A stretch of 64,000 nucleotides of DNA from Lindgomyces ingoldianus (GCF_010093535.1 NW_022985247.1:21180-85179); one strand, 5' to 3'; positions 34,869-47,639 are shown, counted from the first letter of the stretch. The notes: generated by a model not told the origin, from the letters alone. Numbers and translations: made by a program.

Positions 34869-37800
34869 TTACGTTATATTAAAACTCTAGCTAAGAATAG
34901 CCTCTAAATTTAATCTAATAAGCTTAGTACTTATATAACTTTAAGCTATTAAAGTAAGCTAAAAAGCCTTTTAAAAAGCGCTTACTTTATAAAAAAGCTA
35001 CTACATTATAAGCTTTAAAGCTTTTTAAAAGAACTTTAAAAAATAGCTTTATGTTATTAAGTAGTTTATTTCTGCCTTAACTTTTATTATAGTAGTAAGA
35101 ACTAAAAACTTACTAGCCTTAAAGCTTACTTAGAAGTCTAGAGATAGCTTAACTTTCTTCTACCTAACACTACTTATAACTTATAACCTTTTTAACTTAG
35201 TAATAAAATCTAACTAACTCTCTAATCCCCTACTGTTTAATAGAAAATAAAAAGACCTACCTTTCTTTTTATATAAGCTCTAATATAAACTTAATAGAAA
35301 TATAGACTAATTTTTTTTTAAACACTTTTAGTTACTATATGCCTACTTTTAACTTAACTATAATGTAACAGCCTTAATTAACTTACTAATAGATAAAGAT
35401 ATTATTAACCTAGATTAATTTATAGTGTTTCTATAAGTAACTTATAGAGACTTAAATAAAAAGTTAATAGCCCTAAGTTACCTAAACACTTTATAATAAA
35501 AAAAAAAAGCTTTACTTTACACTTTACTAAGTTCTACTAACTTACATTTAATATAGGCCTAAATAAGATAGGTCTAATTATAGCTTTATATAACTCTCTC
35601 TTAACTAAACTATAACGCGCTATAGTAGGAGAACCCCTCTTAAATAACCTTAATGTGTATGCAAACCTAATTGCTACTTATAATAATAACATAAGGTTCC
35701 TCTTTATATAAGCCTTAATACACCCCTAAACTAGCGCAGTTGCAAATAAGAACTCTAATATAATAAAAATTAATTTAAATTATGCTTTAGTTAGTTCTAA
35801 AAAGCGTAAAGATTATAAAAAAAAAGTTAATGCTTTAAGTGTAGTAAGCATAGTTATATTTTTTAAAACTACTTTATTTTTCTTTCTTAAGTCTACATAA
35901 GTAGTGCTGCTAGCACTTGTTAAAGATTTTTACTATTTTAATTTTATTTTTATAAGAGCTTTAACTTATATTTAAGCCTTAATTCTTTTTGCTACTCTTA
36001 ACATAGCTGCAGCTATAGCAGTAAGAGCCTGCAAAAAGGCTTGTTTTAGGGCTAAGTTACCCCCTAGGACTAATTTAACACTAGATCTCTACTAACCTAT
36101 AGGCTAAGTCCTCTACTAATAACTAGAAGTACTAAGTTAATATTCTTATATATTTATAATAAAAAACTATATTAGCTTTAATATAAGCTTTTATTAACTT
36201 AGAAGTAAATAGCATAGGTTACATTAATAAAGAACTAGTATGTAAACTAAATTTTTAATTAACACTACTTACTTAAATAATTTACCTAACTAAATTTAAT
36301 AGAAAATAACTTAAAAAAGGTTTTATCTTTTATACTATAACTATTATAATTACCTACTAACACTATAAAAAGTAGATTAAGCTTTATGTAATAAATATAA
36401 GATGTTATAACTTAATTCTAAGACAACTATAGCTGTATTAGCATAAGGTTACTTTTAATTACTAAGAGTAAGTTCTAAACTTTAACTCTTTTTAATACTA
36501 AGATGTATGCTTATACTTACACTTAAATAACACTTAAGTAGCACTTAATATAGAAGGTTTCTAGACTTACTTTTTAATAACCTAGAGAAAAACTACTTAA
36601 GTAAGGCTAATAAGCTAGGCCTTTTACTAAGATAAGCTATATAAAATAATTTAATAACTACTTAAACTTAAAAAAGAGAAAGCCTTTATAAAAATTTTAC
36701 TTACCTAATTTAAACATAAACTAGGACTTAAACAGCAGATAGACATCTGCTACATAGGACCTACCCTATTTATAACTCTAGCTTAATAACTAGATTATAA
36801 AATCTACGCAGTTATAATTTTTAATATAGACTAAGCTTTAGCTCTCTAAAAACACACTAACCTAAGAATAATAGTCTTTTAAGACTACTATAACTTATTA
36901 TATGTCTTTTTTTAAGACAAGTCTAATAAGCTTTTAATATAATGTCTATATAATTACTAAATAACTTTTAAGCCTAGTAAATAACCTAGTTATAGGCTAC
37001 TATATAGAATGTTACTAAATAAATTAAAAGTGCTTTAAAAATACTTTAACAAAAACTTAAAAAAAGAGTTTATTTAAGCTAGCTCTTTACTAGTAGTGTT
37101 ACTTATACTATTTATAAAAAAACCTAGAAGTAGGCTCTAATTCTGTGTTAACTACTAAAGACTAAATACTGTTACTATTAAAAACTAATACTTAATTTCT
37201 TTTTTACAAAAAACCCTAAGCTAACTAAGTAAAGCAAAGTATTTTATAAGTTAGATATTATTACTGCCTTTAATAAGCTAAAGATAGTAAAGGGTAATAA
37301 GTAGCTAACAGCATTTTAAACCTAATATAGACTATTTAAGTACCTAGTAATGCCCTTTAGCTTAGCTAACGTGCTTAGTACTTTTTAACATTTTATAAAC
37401 AACTTGCTCTAACCCTACCTAGACATATTCTGCACTATGTATATTAATAATATTCTAATCTATAGTAATAGCCTTTTAGAGCATAAACAGCATGTACGCC
37501 TAGTGCTAAAAGCTATAGAAAAAGCAGGTCTGTAACTTAACATAGACAAATGTAAGTTTTACTAATTAAAGGTTATGTATTTAGAATATATAATCTCTAT
37601 AAATAGCATTTAAATAGACCCTGTTAAAGTTTAGACTATGCTAGATTAGTAATACCTAAAAGACATAAAAAATATTTAAGCCTTTATAAAATTTACTAAC
37701 TTTTACTAATAATTTATTAATAACTTTTTACAGTAAGTAAGCCCTATAATTATACTTACTAAAAAAAGGATTTAATTTAACTTTAACTTAAATTACTAAT

Positions 37801-39894
37801 AGTTCTTTAACTAGCTAAAGAAACTTTTTACTAAAGCCCTAATACTCTACTACTTTAACTTTAAACTACTAATACTTATAGAAGCTAATGCCTTAGACTA
37901 TATAGTAGCAGAAGTTCTTTTCTAGACTAAGCTAGACAGGACTATTAGGCCTATTATATACTTTTTAAAAAGAATAAGTTCTGTAAAAGGTAATTATAAG
38001 ATCTATAATAAAAAATTACTTACTATAGTATACTACTTTAAATAATAGCAACCTAAACTAAAAAGTGCAGCGCATTTAATATAGGTTCTATCTAACTATA
38101 AGAACTTATAGTACTTTACAACTATAAAATAACTTAGCTACTAACAAGCCTGTTAGTCTAAATACCTATTCTATTTTAATTTTAAAATTACTTATTATTC
38201 TAGTTAAAATAGAAGGAAACTAGATGCCTTTATAAAGTAATCCTAAAACATCCCTGCTTAGAAAGAAGTGTAAAAGGCTTAACACTAAACTTTACTTTAA
38301 CCTAAGCTATTTTTAGACCTTAACTTAAACAAAATAAATTAAATAATTAATTAAATTATTACTAATAAGTATCTAAATAATAAATTTATCTAAGAAACCT
38401 TAGACTTACTCTAAAACAGTGCTAGTTAGTTAAAGAAAGTAACACTAGCTAACTATAAAAACTAAAATAGTAAGCTATATTACTATAACTAACTTATAAT
38501 TCTTAATTCTAATAAACTAAGAATTAAACTACTCTAAATTATACATAACTTGCCTGTTAAAGGACACCTAGGCAGAGGAAAGACTCTTAACCTACTACAG
38601 AGAGAGTACTACTGGCCCCGCATGTTCTATACTGTACGCTAATACATATTATGTTGCTATACTTGCTGTAAAGTAAAGGCCTTTTAAAAAAAGTATAATA
38701 GCCTACTTAAACTACTCCTAATTCTTAAATAAGCTTAAAAAGACATATTAATTAATTTTATTATAAACCTACTTTTATCTAAAAGGTACATAAATATTAT
38801 AGTAGTTGTTAATTACTTAACTAAGTATTAACACCTAATACTATGTTTCTCTATAACTGCCCCTAATATAGCCTAGTTATTCTACTAATATGTATAAGTT
38901 TACTATAGCCTGCCTAACATAATTATATTAGACAGAGGTACACAGTTTGTCTTAGCCTTCTAGGATAAACTCTGTAAATAGCTCTAAATTATCCTTTATC
39001 TATCTACAGCTTTTTACTTAGAGACTAATAGCTAGACTAAGAACGTAAACACTGTAATAAAATAAGTTCTATAAGTGTACACAAACTACTAGTAGGATAA
39101 CTAGGTAAAATAGTTAGCTATAGCATAGTTTAAAGCTAATAACATAACATCTAAATTAATGTAAGTATCTTTATTCTTAGTAAACTATAGATACTACCTT
39201 TAAATAGGATTTAAACTACTTTTAAATACTTTCTAACTAACTTATTAATCTATATAAGTAATAGATGTAAATAGACTTATTAATAAAATCTAAAACATAT
39301 CTAAATATGTTTATAAAGAGCTTACATAGGCTTAAGCTTTTTAATAAGAGTACATAAACTAATTTTAAACTTCTGCCCTTGCGTATGCAGCTAGCAAGAA
39401 GGTCTAGCTAGACGCTAGAAATATCTAAATAAACTAATAATTAAAGAAACTTAATTAGAAGAACTTTAGCCCCTTTACAGTAGCCTATATAGTCTTATTA
39501 CACACTTACTAATTAATCCTACCTAACAGCATAAAGATACACCCTGTGTTCCACGTATTATTGCTGCGCTAAGTAGCCCCTAAATCTAACTATCTACCTA
39601 GACAGCTAAACCTGCTACCTAAACCTGTTATTATAAACAACAAACTAGAATACATTATAAAAGATGTTAAATAGATTTAGTTTAATAAAAAGAAACATAT
39701 CTATAAATACCTTATAAAATAAACTAGATACAATAAACTGTTGTAGGAACCTGCAAAAGCCCTATAAAAGAACTCTGCAGTAACCTAATTCTACGCCTAA
39801 TACCTATCTAAACTAAACCTGTACCCTAACAAAAACAACCTAATGCTAGAACTACTAATGTAAAGGATTCCCTTCCTAATAAGGGGGGGAGTAC

Positions 39895-40212
39895 TGTTAC
39901 AGTATCCTCCCTAGATCCTAGACATAACTATATTAGACATGTACTAGAGTATTATTAGTGCACGTCTAACATAAATATAATATAACATAGACATAAACTT
40001 AAGCATAAACTGCCTTAACACTAACTAAACCTAGAACAGGCTTAATTTATACCTAAAGCGCTTAGACTTCTAAGCTAAGTATTTAATTACTAATTTCCTT
40101 TTAAACCTTCTTGTTCCTTACACAACGTCTTGTACCTACTATGATACCTCACATAGTAATTAAACTAGACCTCCGTGAAGCTCTATAACCTTACTCGTGC
40201 ACAATCGTGACA
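39895..40212 (+). repeat. 3' LTR of the GACAT chromovirus
   Basis: 318 bp, starting TGTTACAGTATCCTCCC and ending CACAATCGTGACA. Its left half is more RIP-damaged than the 5' LTR, while its right end is nearly intact, the reverse of the 5' LTR. Confidence 0.95.
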
Positions 40213-41526
40213 GACATAATAGTAAAATATAGTGTTTATAATAATAATATTTATAACTTTAACAAAACTAGCTTCTAAATAGGCATAATTAGTACTATAA
40301 AAGTTATTATAGGTTTAAAAAGATGTACAAGGCCTATTCTTACACAGCTAGGTAACTAGAAATAGGTTACTGTAATCTAAAGCATCTGCGCTGCTAGCTA
40401 CGCTACTCTGCTATTTATTATTTATAAAGGACGCGTCTACATCTCTGCCTAGTATAAAAAGATGTTAATACTATATAATTAAAAGCTATTAGTTTTTAAG
40501 AATAGCTAGATAAATAACACGCTTAGTCTTAAGTAGTTAAAGCACTTTAATAAGCATATAAAGACGCATTAAGTAGGAGTATATAAGCTACTTATACTAG
40601 ATAGCTATAAGAGCTACCTAAACTAGAATTTTAAGAATTATTACTTTATATAAAAGATTCTTATGCTCTATATGCCTGCGCATTTATTGCATATCCTTTA
40701 GCTACTTAATGTAGTGTGCTTCTTGCTGTTAAAGCTTAAGTACTCTTAGCATATATAAGACTTAGCACGCTAACGCATGTAGCATGTTAATAAAGAATAC
40801 TTTTTTCTAGCCTTTAAAAACACATTTTTAGACATTTTTATGTATAATAACTGCAAAAAGGCTTTTAAGGCATCTAGACTAGTTCCTATTAACACACAAG
40901 TAGTCCTTAATTATCTTAACATGCAGCTGTGTACTCTACTACTAGGACCTTTACTAGAAACGCTATAGCAATTAAAGACCCTAAGCAATTTATATAAATT
41001 TAAATTATAATTAAAGCTTATATGTAATTTCTTTATATAATTACTAATAACAGCATAAGAAAGCTTTTTACAGCTTATAAAAAAAGCTAAGAAGATGCTA
41101 CATAGAAATATACTTATAAAGGCGCGTGTATAAGAGCTTAAAAAGTAATTAGCAAATATAACTAAGCGTAAGGGGTGTAAAAGAAAGCAGATCTAGTAAG
41201 GTAGCATAATAGAGTATAAGACTACAGCAGCGCAGGTAGCTACTAAGGCGTCTGTAGTAGCTTAGTAGTTAAAGAAGGCTTGTAGTAGTGGTAATTAAGA
41301 AAGAGCCTAACCAGCTCTGCAGCGCTGTAGGAACTGTGGGGAGACTAGGCACAACGCTTGTACGTGCAAAAAGGATAAAGAAGAAGCACTAAAATTAGAT
41401 GCAGGCATGTTGTATGTAGGTTCTTTATTTAGTTGTGAATAAAATTAGAGTTTTGTACGTAGTGTTCGCAATGCTAAGAGATTTTGTCGGGTTTGGTGGT
41501 TTGGCGGGTTCGGTGGTGGAATACGT

Positions 41527-41830
41527 TATGTACTTAGTAAATAGTATAAAGCTACTTATACTTAAGTTATTTAAAAAAGGTTAAAGTTTATATATAGTAA
41601 AAGCTAGCACCTAGTTATTTCTAATTTAGAGAATAAAAACTAGAAAGCTTAAAAAAGTATTAAATAAAGTATAAAAAAGCACACAAGAGATTTTACACTA
41701 TAAAAAGTAGTTATAGTAGAAAAATTTTATATTAATATTATCTTAAAAGCTTATTTAAAAAAAAAACTATAGTATTTAAAACTTAACTATACACTACACA
41801 TAAGCACACTAGAAAAGAATAAAGTACTTA
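41527..41830 (+). mobile_element. Copia-like element, continuation between two nested transposons
   Basis: About 300 bp of AT-rich, stop-filled sequence between the TA of pogo-1 and the TA of pogo-2. It continues the copia-like host element by position. No motif can be read with certainty. Confidence 0.45.
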
Positions 41831-43693
41831 ACGTACTTCATAGGCGAGTTGCTCACACACCTGAGTTGCTTACTTTTGCCAAGACCCCACCCTAACAAAC
41901 TCTATTATAGCCTATAACAACCCGCTCTAGCACTATATAGTACAGTACAGCCTAGAATATTATTTAGATACTACTTCTACTTCTTGCTTACATGTTTATG
42001 TGTTATGCCTAGTCTAATTACACTGTCTATAGCGCCTTTAGAATAGCTTACCTACTTTAGCTTGCATCTGCTTCTTTACCTTTTTTTTATTACTGCGCGC
42101 CTTAAACTCTTTTAGATCTATTAAGCATAAGCTTTTTTAAATTATTAAAGTCTTTTTTGCCTTAATTTACTTTTTTTTATGTAATTTATGTTATATAGTA
42201 GCTTTATTAGCTGCTTAAAGCTTAGTAATTTTTTATTATGCTAACACTAGCTTATATATAATTATTGCTGCTTTTTTTAAGACTTTTTTAAACACCTTAA
42301 CTATAAAAGTTAGTAAACTATTTATATACTTCTAAATCTTTATTTTTATAAGCATTAATTATAACCTAAGTTTTAAAGTATTACTTAGAGTTTACAACTA
42401 CTAAAGCTTGTTATATATAGGTAGTAGTAGTAATAAAGTGCATAACTTTATATTAAGGCCTATTATAACTTATTATAGGTTAAAAAGAACTAATTTAGCG
42501 CTTTAAAACCTTTTTTAAATATTACTAAAAGTAATTATAGTATTATAAGCTACTTTAAAGTATAGTAAAAACTTTATTTTTATAATATAAGTAATCTAGT
42601 TATGTATAAGGTTTTTAGCTTAGCGCTTATATACTTTTTTTAAAGAAGTAAAATAACCTACATTAAGTAGCTATAAAAGGTATAATAAGTAAAAAAGTAT
42701 ATAAATAGTAATAATCTTATTATCTTTATAGTATTACTAAAAATAAAGTAAGCTGTAGCTTTTATAGCTGTTAATAACTAGTAGATAGTAGCTGCTAACA
42801 GTACACTTCTTTATATGTATGTTAAAGTGCTTTAACTAGTCTAAACTAAGCTAATTAGTAGTCTAGCTGCACTTAAAGATTATAATAATCTAATCTTAAA
42901 GTAGATTTTTTTTATACTAGTTTAAAAAGTAGTTGCTACTCTAAAAAATAATAAAAAGTAAAATAGCCTACTTTTTAGCATTAATGCTTTAGATAGCTGT
43001 TGTCTACTTCTAGTTACCTAGCTAAACTGCTTTTAGCTGTCCTTATCTTTCTAAACTTATAATAACTGCTCTAGTAGATATCTAGCTTATTATAAACTCT
43101 ATCTTATTAAAGTTGTACATGTTATTATTTTAAATGCTATACTTAGCTTTAATATTCTCTATAAAGTTAAACTAGCTTTAAATTACTATAAGATTTTTAT
43201 AAAAAGCTTTTTTATAGTTATACTTACACTTAAACTTTACTTTAAGCTTTAAGTAACACTTAATAAACATATTAGGCTAGTTTATGCTAATATAGCCTAT
43301 ATTATGCTTAGTGTGTAAAGAATTAGCTATATTAGCTATAGCTGCTAGCTAGGGGGGAAATCCTTACACATCTAGCTTAAGTATGTGCTAAATAATTACC
43401 TGCTTTTTATTATTATCTAGCTTTTATAAGTTAGCTATATAATTAGCTTAGAAAGGTTATTTAGTGCATTAGTTGCTTATTATCTTTTAAAAGACTTTAT
43501 AGATAGCTGCAGCACGTTAGTTAAAAAGTGTTACGTCTTATTTAAAAGCCTAGAGTATAAGCTACATCTAACATTCCTTTAACATGTTTAAGTAGTGTTG
43601 TTAGAAATGCATTAGTGTAAAAAGAGTAGTGTAGTAGAGTCTTAGTAAAAGTAAGCAACTTAGGTGTGTAAGCCACTTGCCTATAAAGTACGT
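41831..43693 (-). mobile_element. Pogo-2 DNA transposon, full length (1863 bp), RIP-inactivated
   Basis: Inverted repeats start ACGTACTTCATAGGCGAG at 41831 and end AAGTACGT at 43693, with TA on both sides. It is the inverted full-length counterpart of 4624-6299: the end near 41880-42010 matches the complement of 6130-6260. The transposase reads on the minus strand, with its C-terminal knuckle near 41990-42040. Stops interrupt every frame. The left repeat is almost undamaged (CTCACACACCTGAGTTGC), but the right one is mutated. Confidence 0.92.
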
Positions 43694-44017
43694 TATAACA
43701 CTTTACTAAAAATATAACTTTATGTTTATTAAATATAAAGCTATTTTTTTTAACTTACTAGTATAAAGTGTGCTTTTAAATTATTAACACTTATAAACTA
43801 TATTTTTATACTTAAACTTAGAAAAGCTTTAGCATGTGTACATAGAACACTTAGGCTCTAAAGCTTTATAAGCTCTAGTTAAAAGCGTAAGAAATGTATA
43901 AATAATAAATATAAAGTAAGTACACTATAAGCACTATGTAATAACACATGCTAAGTAAGTTATATTAAAAAGACTAAAAAAGTAAGCTTTTTACTTATTT
44001 AAAAATTTTTTATAAGA
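43694..44017 (+). mobile_element. Copia-like element, pre-integrase segment
   Basis: On the plus strand near 43828-43905 the frame reads EKL-stop-HVYIEHLGSKAL-stop-ALVKSVRNV. This corresponds to the GAG-pre-integrase motif (LWHxRLGHxGxxAL) of Ty1/copia polyproteins, with Trp turned into stop and His or Gly changed by RIP. It identifies the host element of the nested insertions. Confidence 0.7.
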
Positions 44018-44292
44018 TGTCTGTACGCAGCAGCAGCGTCACGATCTAGATACGAACGATCGCGCACGAGCAGGACCACGTATCTATGTCACATGATGCT
44101 CGTGCGCGAACCTCTGTGCGCGAACATCTAGATATCCCCCTTTTCCTCTGTACAGAGGAAAGAGCAATAGAACTAGAAACATGTTGCCCTCACCTTACCT
44201 ACCTTGTACACTGTGCACACTGTACACCACTCTTACTCTTGCTACTTAAGTGCTCATACTATAAGCAGCTAGCTGTCAGAGCCTATTCAACA
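44018..44292. repeat. Solo LTR (275 bp) with TAAGA duplication
   Basis: It starts TGTCTGTACGCAGC and ends GCCTATTCAACA, with TAAGA at 44013-44017 and again at 44293-44297. It is practically free of RIP, although it lies in heavily mutated sequence. It contains a perfect 11-bp inverted repeat, GCGCACGAGCA and TGCTCGTGCGC. The 69-codon frame inside it is not a gene. A mutated relative is at 47213-47492. Confidence 0.93.
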
Positions 44293-45948
44293 TAAGACAT
44301 GTTTAATATGCTATTAAAGCGCAGTAAAGCTCTATAAATAATAATTATTAAGAATAAATATAGTAGTAAAATCTTTTTATACTTTTTTTAAGTAAAAATG
44401 CTTTTAAAAATTTAAAAAGTAATAAAAAACTTTAAAAGCATAGTGTCTAATTAATATAAGCTTTAAATTAGTAAAATATAGTAAAATAATAACACTACTA
44501 CACTTCTTTAGCATAAAAAGTTAAAGTATAAGCTTTAAGTAAAAAAATTTAGTATTAATATTAAAAGCTTTTTACTATACACTTATAAGCTAAATAAAGC
44601 TATAAAAAATGCTAAATAAAAAATAATTATAAAGTTTATTAAAATAAAAAGTAGTATAGAACTCTCTAAGAAGCTCTAGCTAGAAGTAGTAGACATAGTA
44701 ACATAGCTATATAATATAAGCCTATTACACGCATATAACTTACACTTACTAAATAAAGTTTTAGACATGTAGTTTACTAACTACTTTAAATACTATAAGC
44801 TAAAGTAAGTAAAAAGTGCTACAGCTAATTTAAAGCTTAATTAAAATAAGATATATATATATATAGCTATTATACTTACTTACTTAATAAGAAGCAAGCA
44901 GCTAGTTATTAAAAGTAAAGCTTTAAAGTAACTTTATAAAGCTACGTAAGATATTTTATAAGCTATAAAGCCTTAAATATTTATAAAATATAAGTTTTAT
45001 TACTTAACTAAGTAATTACTATAAAAAATATAGCCTTTAATAAAATACACTTTTATAAAAATAAAAGTAATAAGCTAATTTTTTTTTAAAAAAAAAGCTT
45101 TTAAAATTCTTAAAATTTTTAATAAGTAAAGTAAGATTTATAATATAAAAAAAAGCTTTTAAGCTTTTACATTAAAAGTTAAATAAGTAGTAAAGTAATA
45201 TGCTAATTTAAAAGCTTTAAAAGTGTAAGCTTAAAAGTGTAAAAACTAAAAAGCTTATTAAAACTTAAGTTAGCTAGCTAAAGAATTAGCACTTAAAAGT
45301 AAAAGTAACTATATAAGTAATAAGTATAATAAGTAAGTTACTAAGAATTTATATAGTTTTTAATAAATATATATTACTTATTACTTTAAAGCTAACTTCT
45401 AAGCTAAAGCTTATAGATAGCTCTATAACACACTTTATATAAAGTAGGCATAAGCATACTAGTAATCTTTAAGAAGTGTATTTAACTAAAAAAGTAAATT
45501 TACTAAGCTTATTAAGTTAAATAGCTAACTTACTAGTTAAAAAATTAACTTTTACTTTTTATACTAAGATATTATTTTTTATAGCTTTAGTTAAAGTAGG
45601 TAAAGCACTTTTTAAATATACATATAATAAAAAAAGCTAGAGACTAGCTACACATATAACTTAAAAAATATAAAGGTAAGATTCTAATAACCTAAGTAAG
45701 CTTAAAGGTGTAAGAAGTAAAAGTATATATATAACACTTTTAGAAAAAAGCAGTATACACCTTACTCTAGTTAATCTAAAGCACTTTTAAATAAACTTTT
45801 TAAAGCATTTATTACTTATAATAATAAAGCGCTTAAAATACTTTATATAGTGTTTTTTATAGCTGCTTTTTTTTAGGTAGCTTTAACTAAGAGCTTATAA
45901 GCTTTTAAAAAAACTTTTAAAATAAAAAAATTTATATAAACACCTATA
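44293..45948 (+). mobile_element. RIP-degraded sequence, probably copia-like integrase part
   Basis: 1.66 kb, about three-quarters A+T, with no open frame. By position it continues the copia-like element beyond the pre-integrase segment. No catalytic motif was read with confidence. Confidence 0.4.
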
Positions 45949-47048
45949 ACGTACTTTATAGGCGAGTTGCTTACACACCTAAGTTGCTTACTTTTGCTAA
46001 GACCCTACTAAACTACCCTTCCTACACTAATGCATTCCCTACAACACTACTTAGACGCGCTAAAAGAACATTAGATACAGCTTACGCTCTAAGCTTTTAA
46101 GCAAGACATAAAACTTTTAAAGAAATATACTACAGCTATGTATAAAGTTTTATAAAAAATAACAAATAACTATAGCACTAGATAACCTTTATAAGCTAAT
46201 TCTACAGCTAAATTATAAAGGCTAGGTAATAAAAAGAAGCAGGTAATTATTAAGACTATACTTAAGCTATATATATAAGGAATTTCCCCTTAGATAGCAT
46301 TTATAGCTAATATAGCTAATTCTTTACGCGCTAAGTGTAATCTAGGCTATATTTGCATAAACTAGCCTAGTATGTTTATAAAGTGTTATTTAAAGCTTAA
46401 AGTAAAGTTTTAAGCGCAAGTATAGTTAAAAGATATTTAGCTAATTATAAAGCTTATCTTACTAAAGTTATATGTGTTATTATCCTAGATGCTATACTTA
46501 GCTTTAATATTCTCTACAAGGCTAAACCTGCTTTAAATTACTTTAGGACTTTTATAAAAGGCTCTCTTATAGTTGTACTTACGCTTAAATGTTACTTTAA
46601 GCTCTAAATAACGCTTTATAAACATACTAGGCTAGTTTATGCAAATATAGCCTAGATTATGCTTAGTGCGCAAAAAATTAGCTATATTAGCTATAAATGC
46701 TATCTAAGGGGAAATTCCTTGCGTATATAGCTTAAGTATAGTCTTAACAATTACCTGCTTTTTTTTATTACCTAGCCTTTATAATTTAGCTGTAGAATTA
46801 GCTTATAAAGGTTATCTAGTGCTGTAGTTATTTATTGTCTTTTATAAAACTCTGCATATAGCTGCAGCACATTTCTTTAAAAGTTTTATGTCTTGTTTAA
46901 AAGCTTAGAGCGTAAGCTGTATCTAATGTTCTTTTAGCGCGTCTAAGTAGTGTTGTAGGGAATGCATTAGTGTAGGAAAAGTAGTTTAGTAGGGTCTTAG
47001 CAAAAGTAAGCAACTCAGGTGTGTGAGCAACTTGCCTGTGAAGTACGT
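45949..47048. mobile_element. Foldback derivative of pogo-2, 1100 bp, two arms of about 490 bp
   Basis: Both ends are pogo-2 inverted repeats (ACGTACTTTATAGGCGAG, then the complement ending AAGTACGT), flanked by TA. The whole element is nearly one palindrome: 46310-46400 (AATATAGCTAATTCTTTACG) returns inverted near 46660-46710. Both arms correspond to the left subterminal region of pogo-2 (about 4624-5100). The transposase gene and the original right arm are absent. It would depend on a full pogo-2 for movement. Confidence 0.9.
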
Positions 47049-47212
47049 TAATCTAAATTAATGTTAAGTCTGTCTATAATAAAAGCTTACTATTATTTAA
47101 ATATAAGTTCTTTACTATTTATAAGGTTCTTAATCTTAGGTGTATATTTAGTAAAGTAGCTTTAAAAAAGCTTAAAAGCGTCTAAAAAGTCTCTTACTAT
47201 TAGTGTAGTAAG
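47049..47212. other. AT-rich remnant between two insertions
   Basis: 164 bp of RIP-damaged sequence. The first 41 bp are the inverted copy of the sequence at 6300-6340, next to another pogo-2 end. Confidence 0.6.
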
Positions 47213-47492
47213 TGTCTGTACGCAGCAGCAGCGTTACGGTCTGGATACAAGCGATCGCGCACGAGCAGGACCACGTATCTATGTCACATAATGCTTGTGC
47301 GCAAACCTCTGTGCGCAACCATCTAGATATCTCTCTTTTTCTCTATGCAGAGGAAAGATAAGAGTAATAGAACTAGAAACATATTACTTTTACTTTACTT
47401 ACTTTATACACTATGCACACTATACACTACTTTTACTTTTACTACTTAAGTGCTTATACTATAAGTAGCTAGCTATTAAAGCCTATTTAACA
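47213..47492. repeat. LTR (280 bp), second member of the 44018 family
   Basis: It starts TGTCTGTACGCAGCAGC and ends GCCTATTTAACA. The left half is intact, and the right half shows many C-to-T and G-to-A changes relative to 44018-44292. Flanking 5-mers GTAAG and CTAAT differ, so it is not a clean solo LTR; it may be the end of a truncated element. Confidence 0.85.
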
Positions 47493-47519
47493 CTAATTAG
47501 TAGTTAATTTAATTAACTA

Positions 47520-47639
47520 TAAATTAGTAAAAGTAATAATAAAGTACTTACACTTTATAAAGTACTTTATTTTATTACTTATTTTTTAAAAAGAGTAATA
47601 ATAGAGCACTTACACTTTATAAAGTACTTTATTTAGTTG
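47520..47639. repeat. Two-copy tandem repeat of about 50 bp
   Basis: The block AGTAATAATA, then GCACTTACACTTTATAAAG and TACTTTATTT, occurs twice in a row with minor changes. It lies between the LTR at 47213 and the miniature LTR element. Confidence 0.7.

Larger units (their letters stand above)
34551..40212 (+). mobile_element. Complete Ty3/gypsy chromovirus, 5662 bp, RIP-inactivated
   Basis: Identical-length 318-bp LTRs and a perfect 5-bp duplication (GACAT at 34546-34550 and 40213-40217) define it. Plus-strand landmarks are in order. Reverse transcriptase near 37424-37560 reads TMYINNILIYSNSLLEHKQH. The integrase zinc region near 38550-38680 reads LPVKGHLGRGKTL, then EYYWPRMFY and CCYTCCKVKA. 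A chromodomain relic near 39645-39800 reads YKYLIK-stop-TRYNKLL-stop-EPAKAL. The polypurine tract AAGGGGGGGAGTAC precedes the 3' LTR. All frames carry stops. It lies inside the pogo-1 transposase gene. A less-mutated relative is at 58800-62110. Confidence 0.95.
34027..41526 (+). mobile_element. Pogo-1 DNA transposon (pogo/Fot1-like), split by a gypsy element
   Basis: Terminal inverted repeats of about 55 bp start ACGTATTCCACCAC at 34027 and end as its complement at 41526, with TA on both sides. Removing the nested gypsy element (34551-40212 plus one GACAT duplication) leaves about 1.83 kb, the usual length. The transposase reads on the plus strand from ATG at 34090 (MSKQHKTILT, then QEGRIILAL), with HTH-type segments ending in NVPY and FKRV. 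It continues after the insertion (DIYNFNKTSF, then VITIYKGRVYISA-type residues). It ends with a C-terminal knuckle relic near 41330-41375 (NCGETRHNACTCKKDKEEAL). Many CAA/CAG and TGG codons have become stops. Pogo transposases cut and paste by a DDE mechanism. This copy is dead. Confidence 0.92.

Noticed and set aside
44086..44295. 69-codon plus-strand frame
   Set aside because: It starts and ends inside the solo LTR; the related LTR at 47213 does not keep it open.
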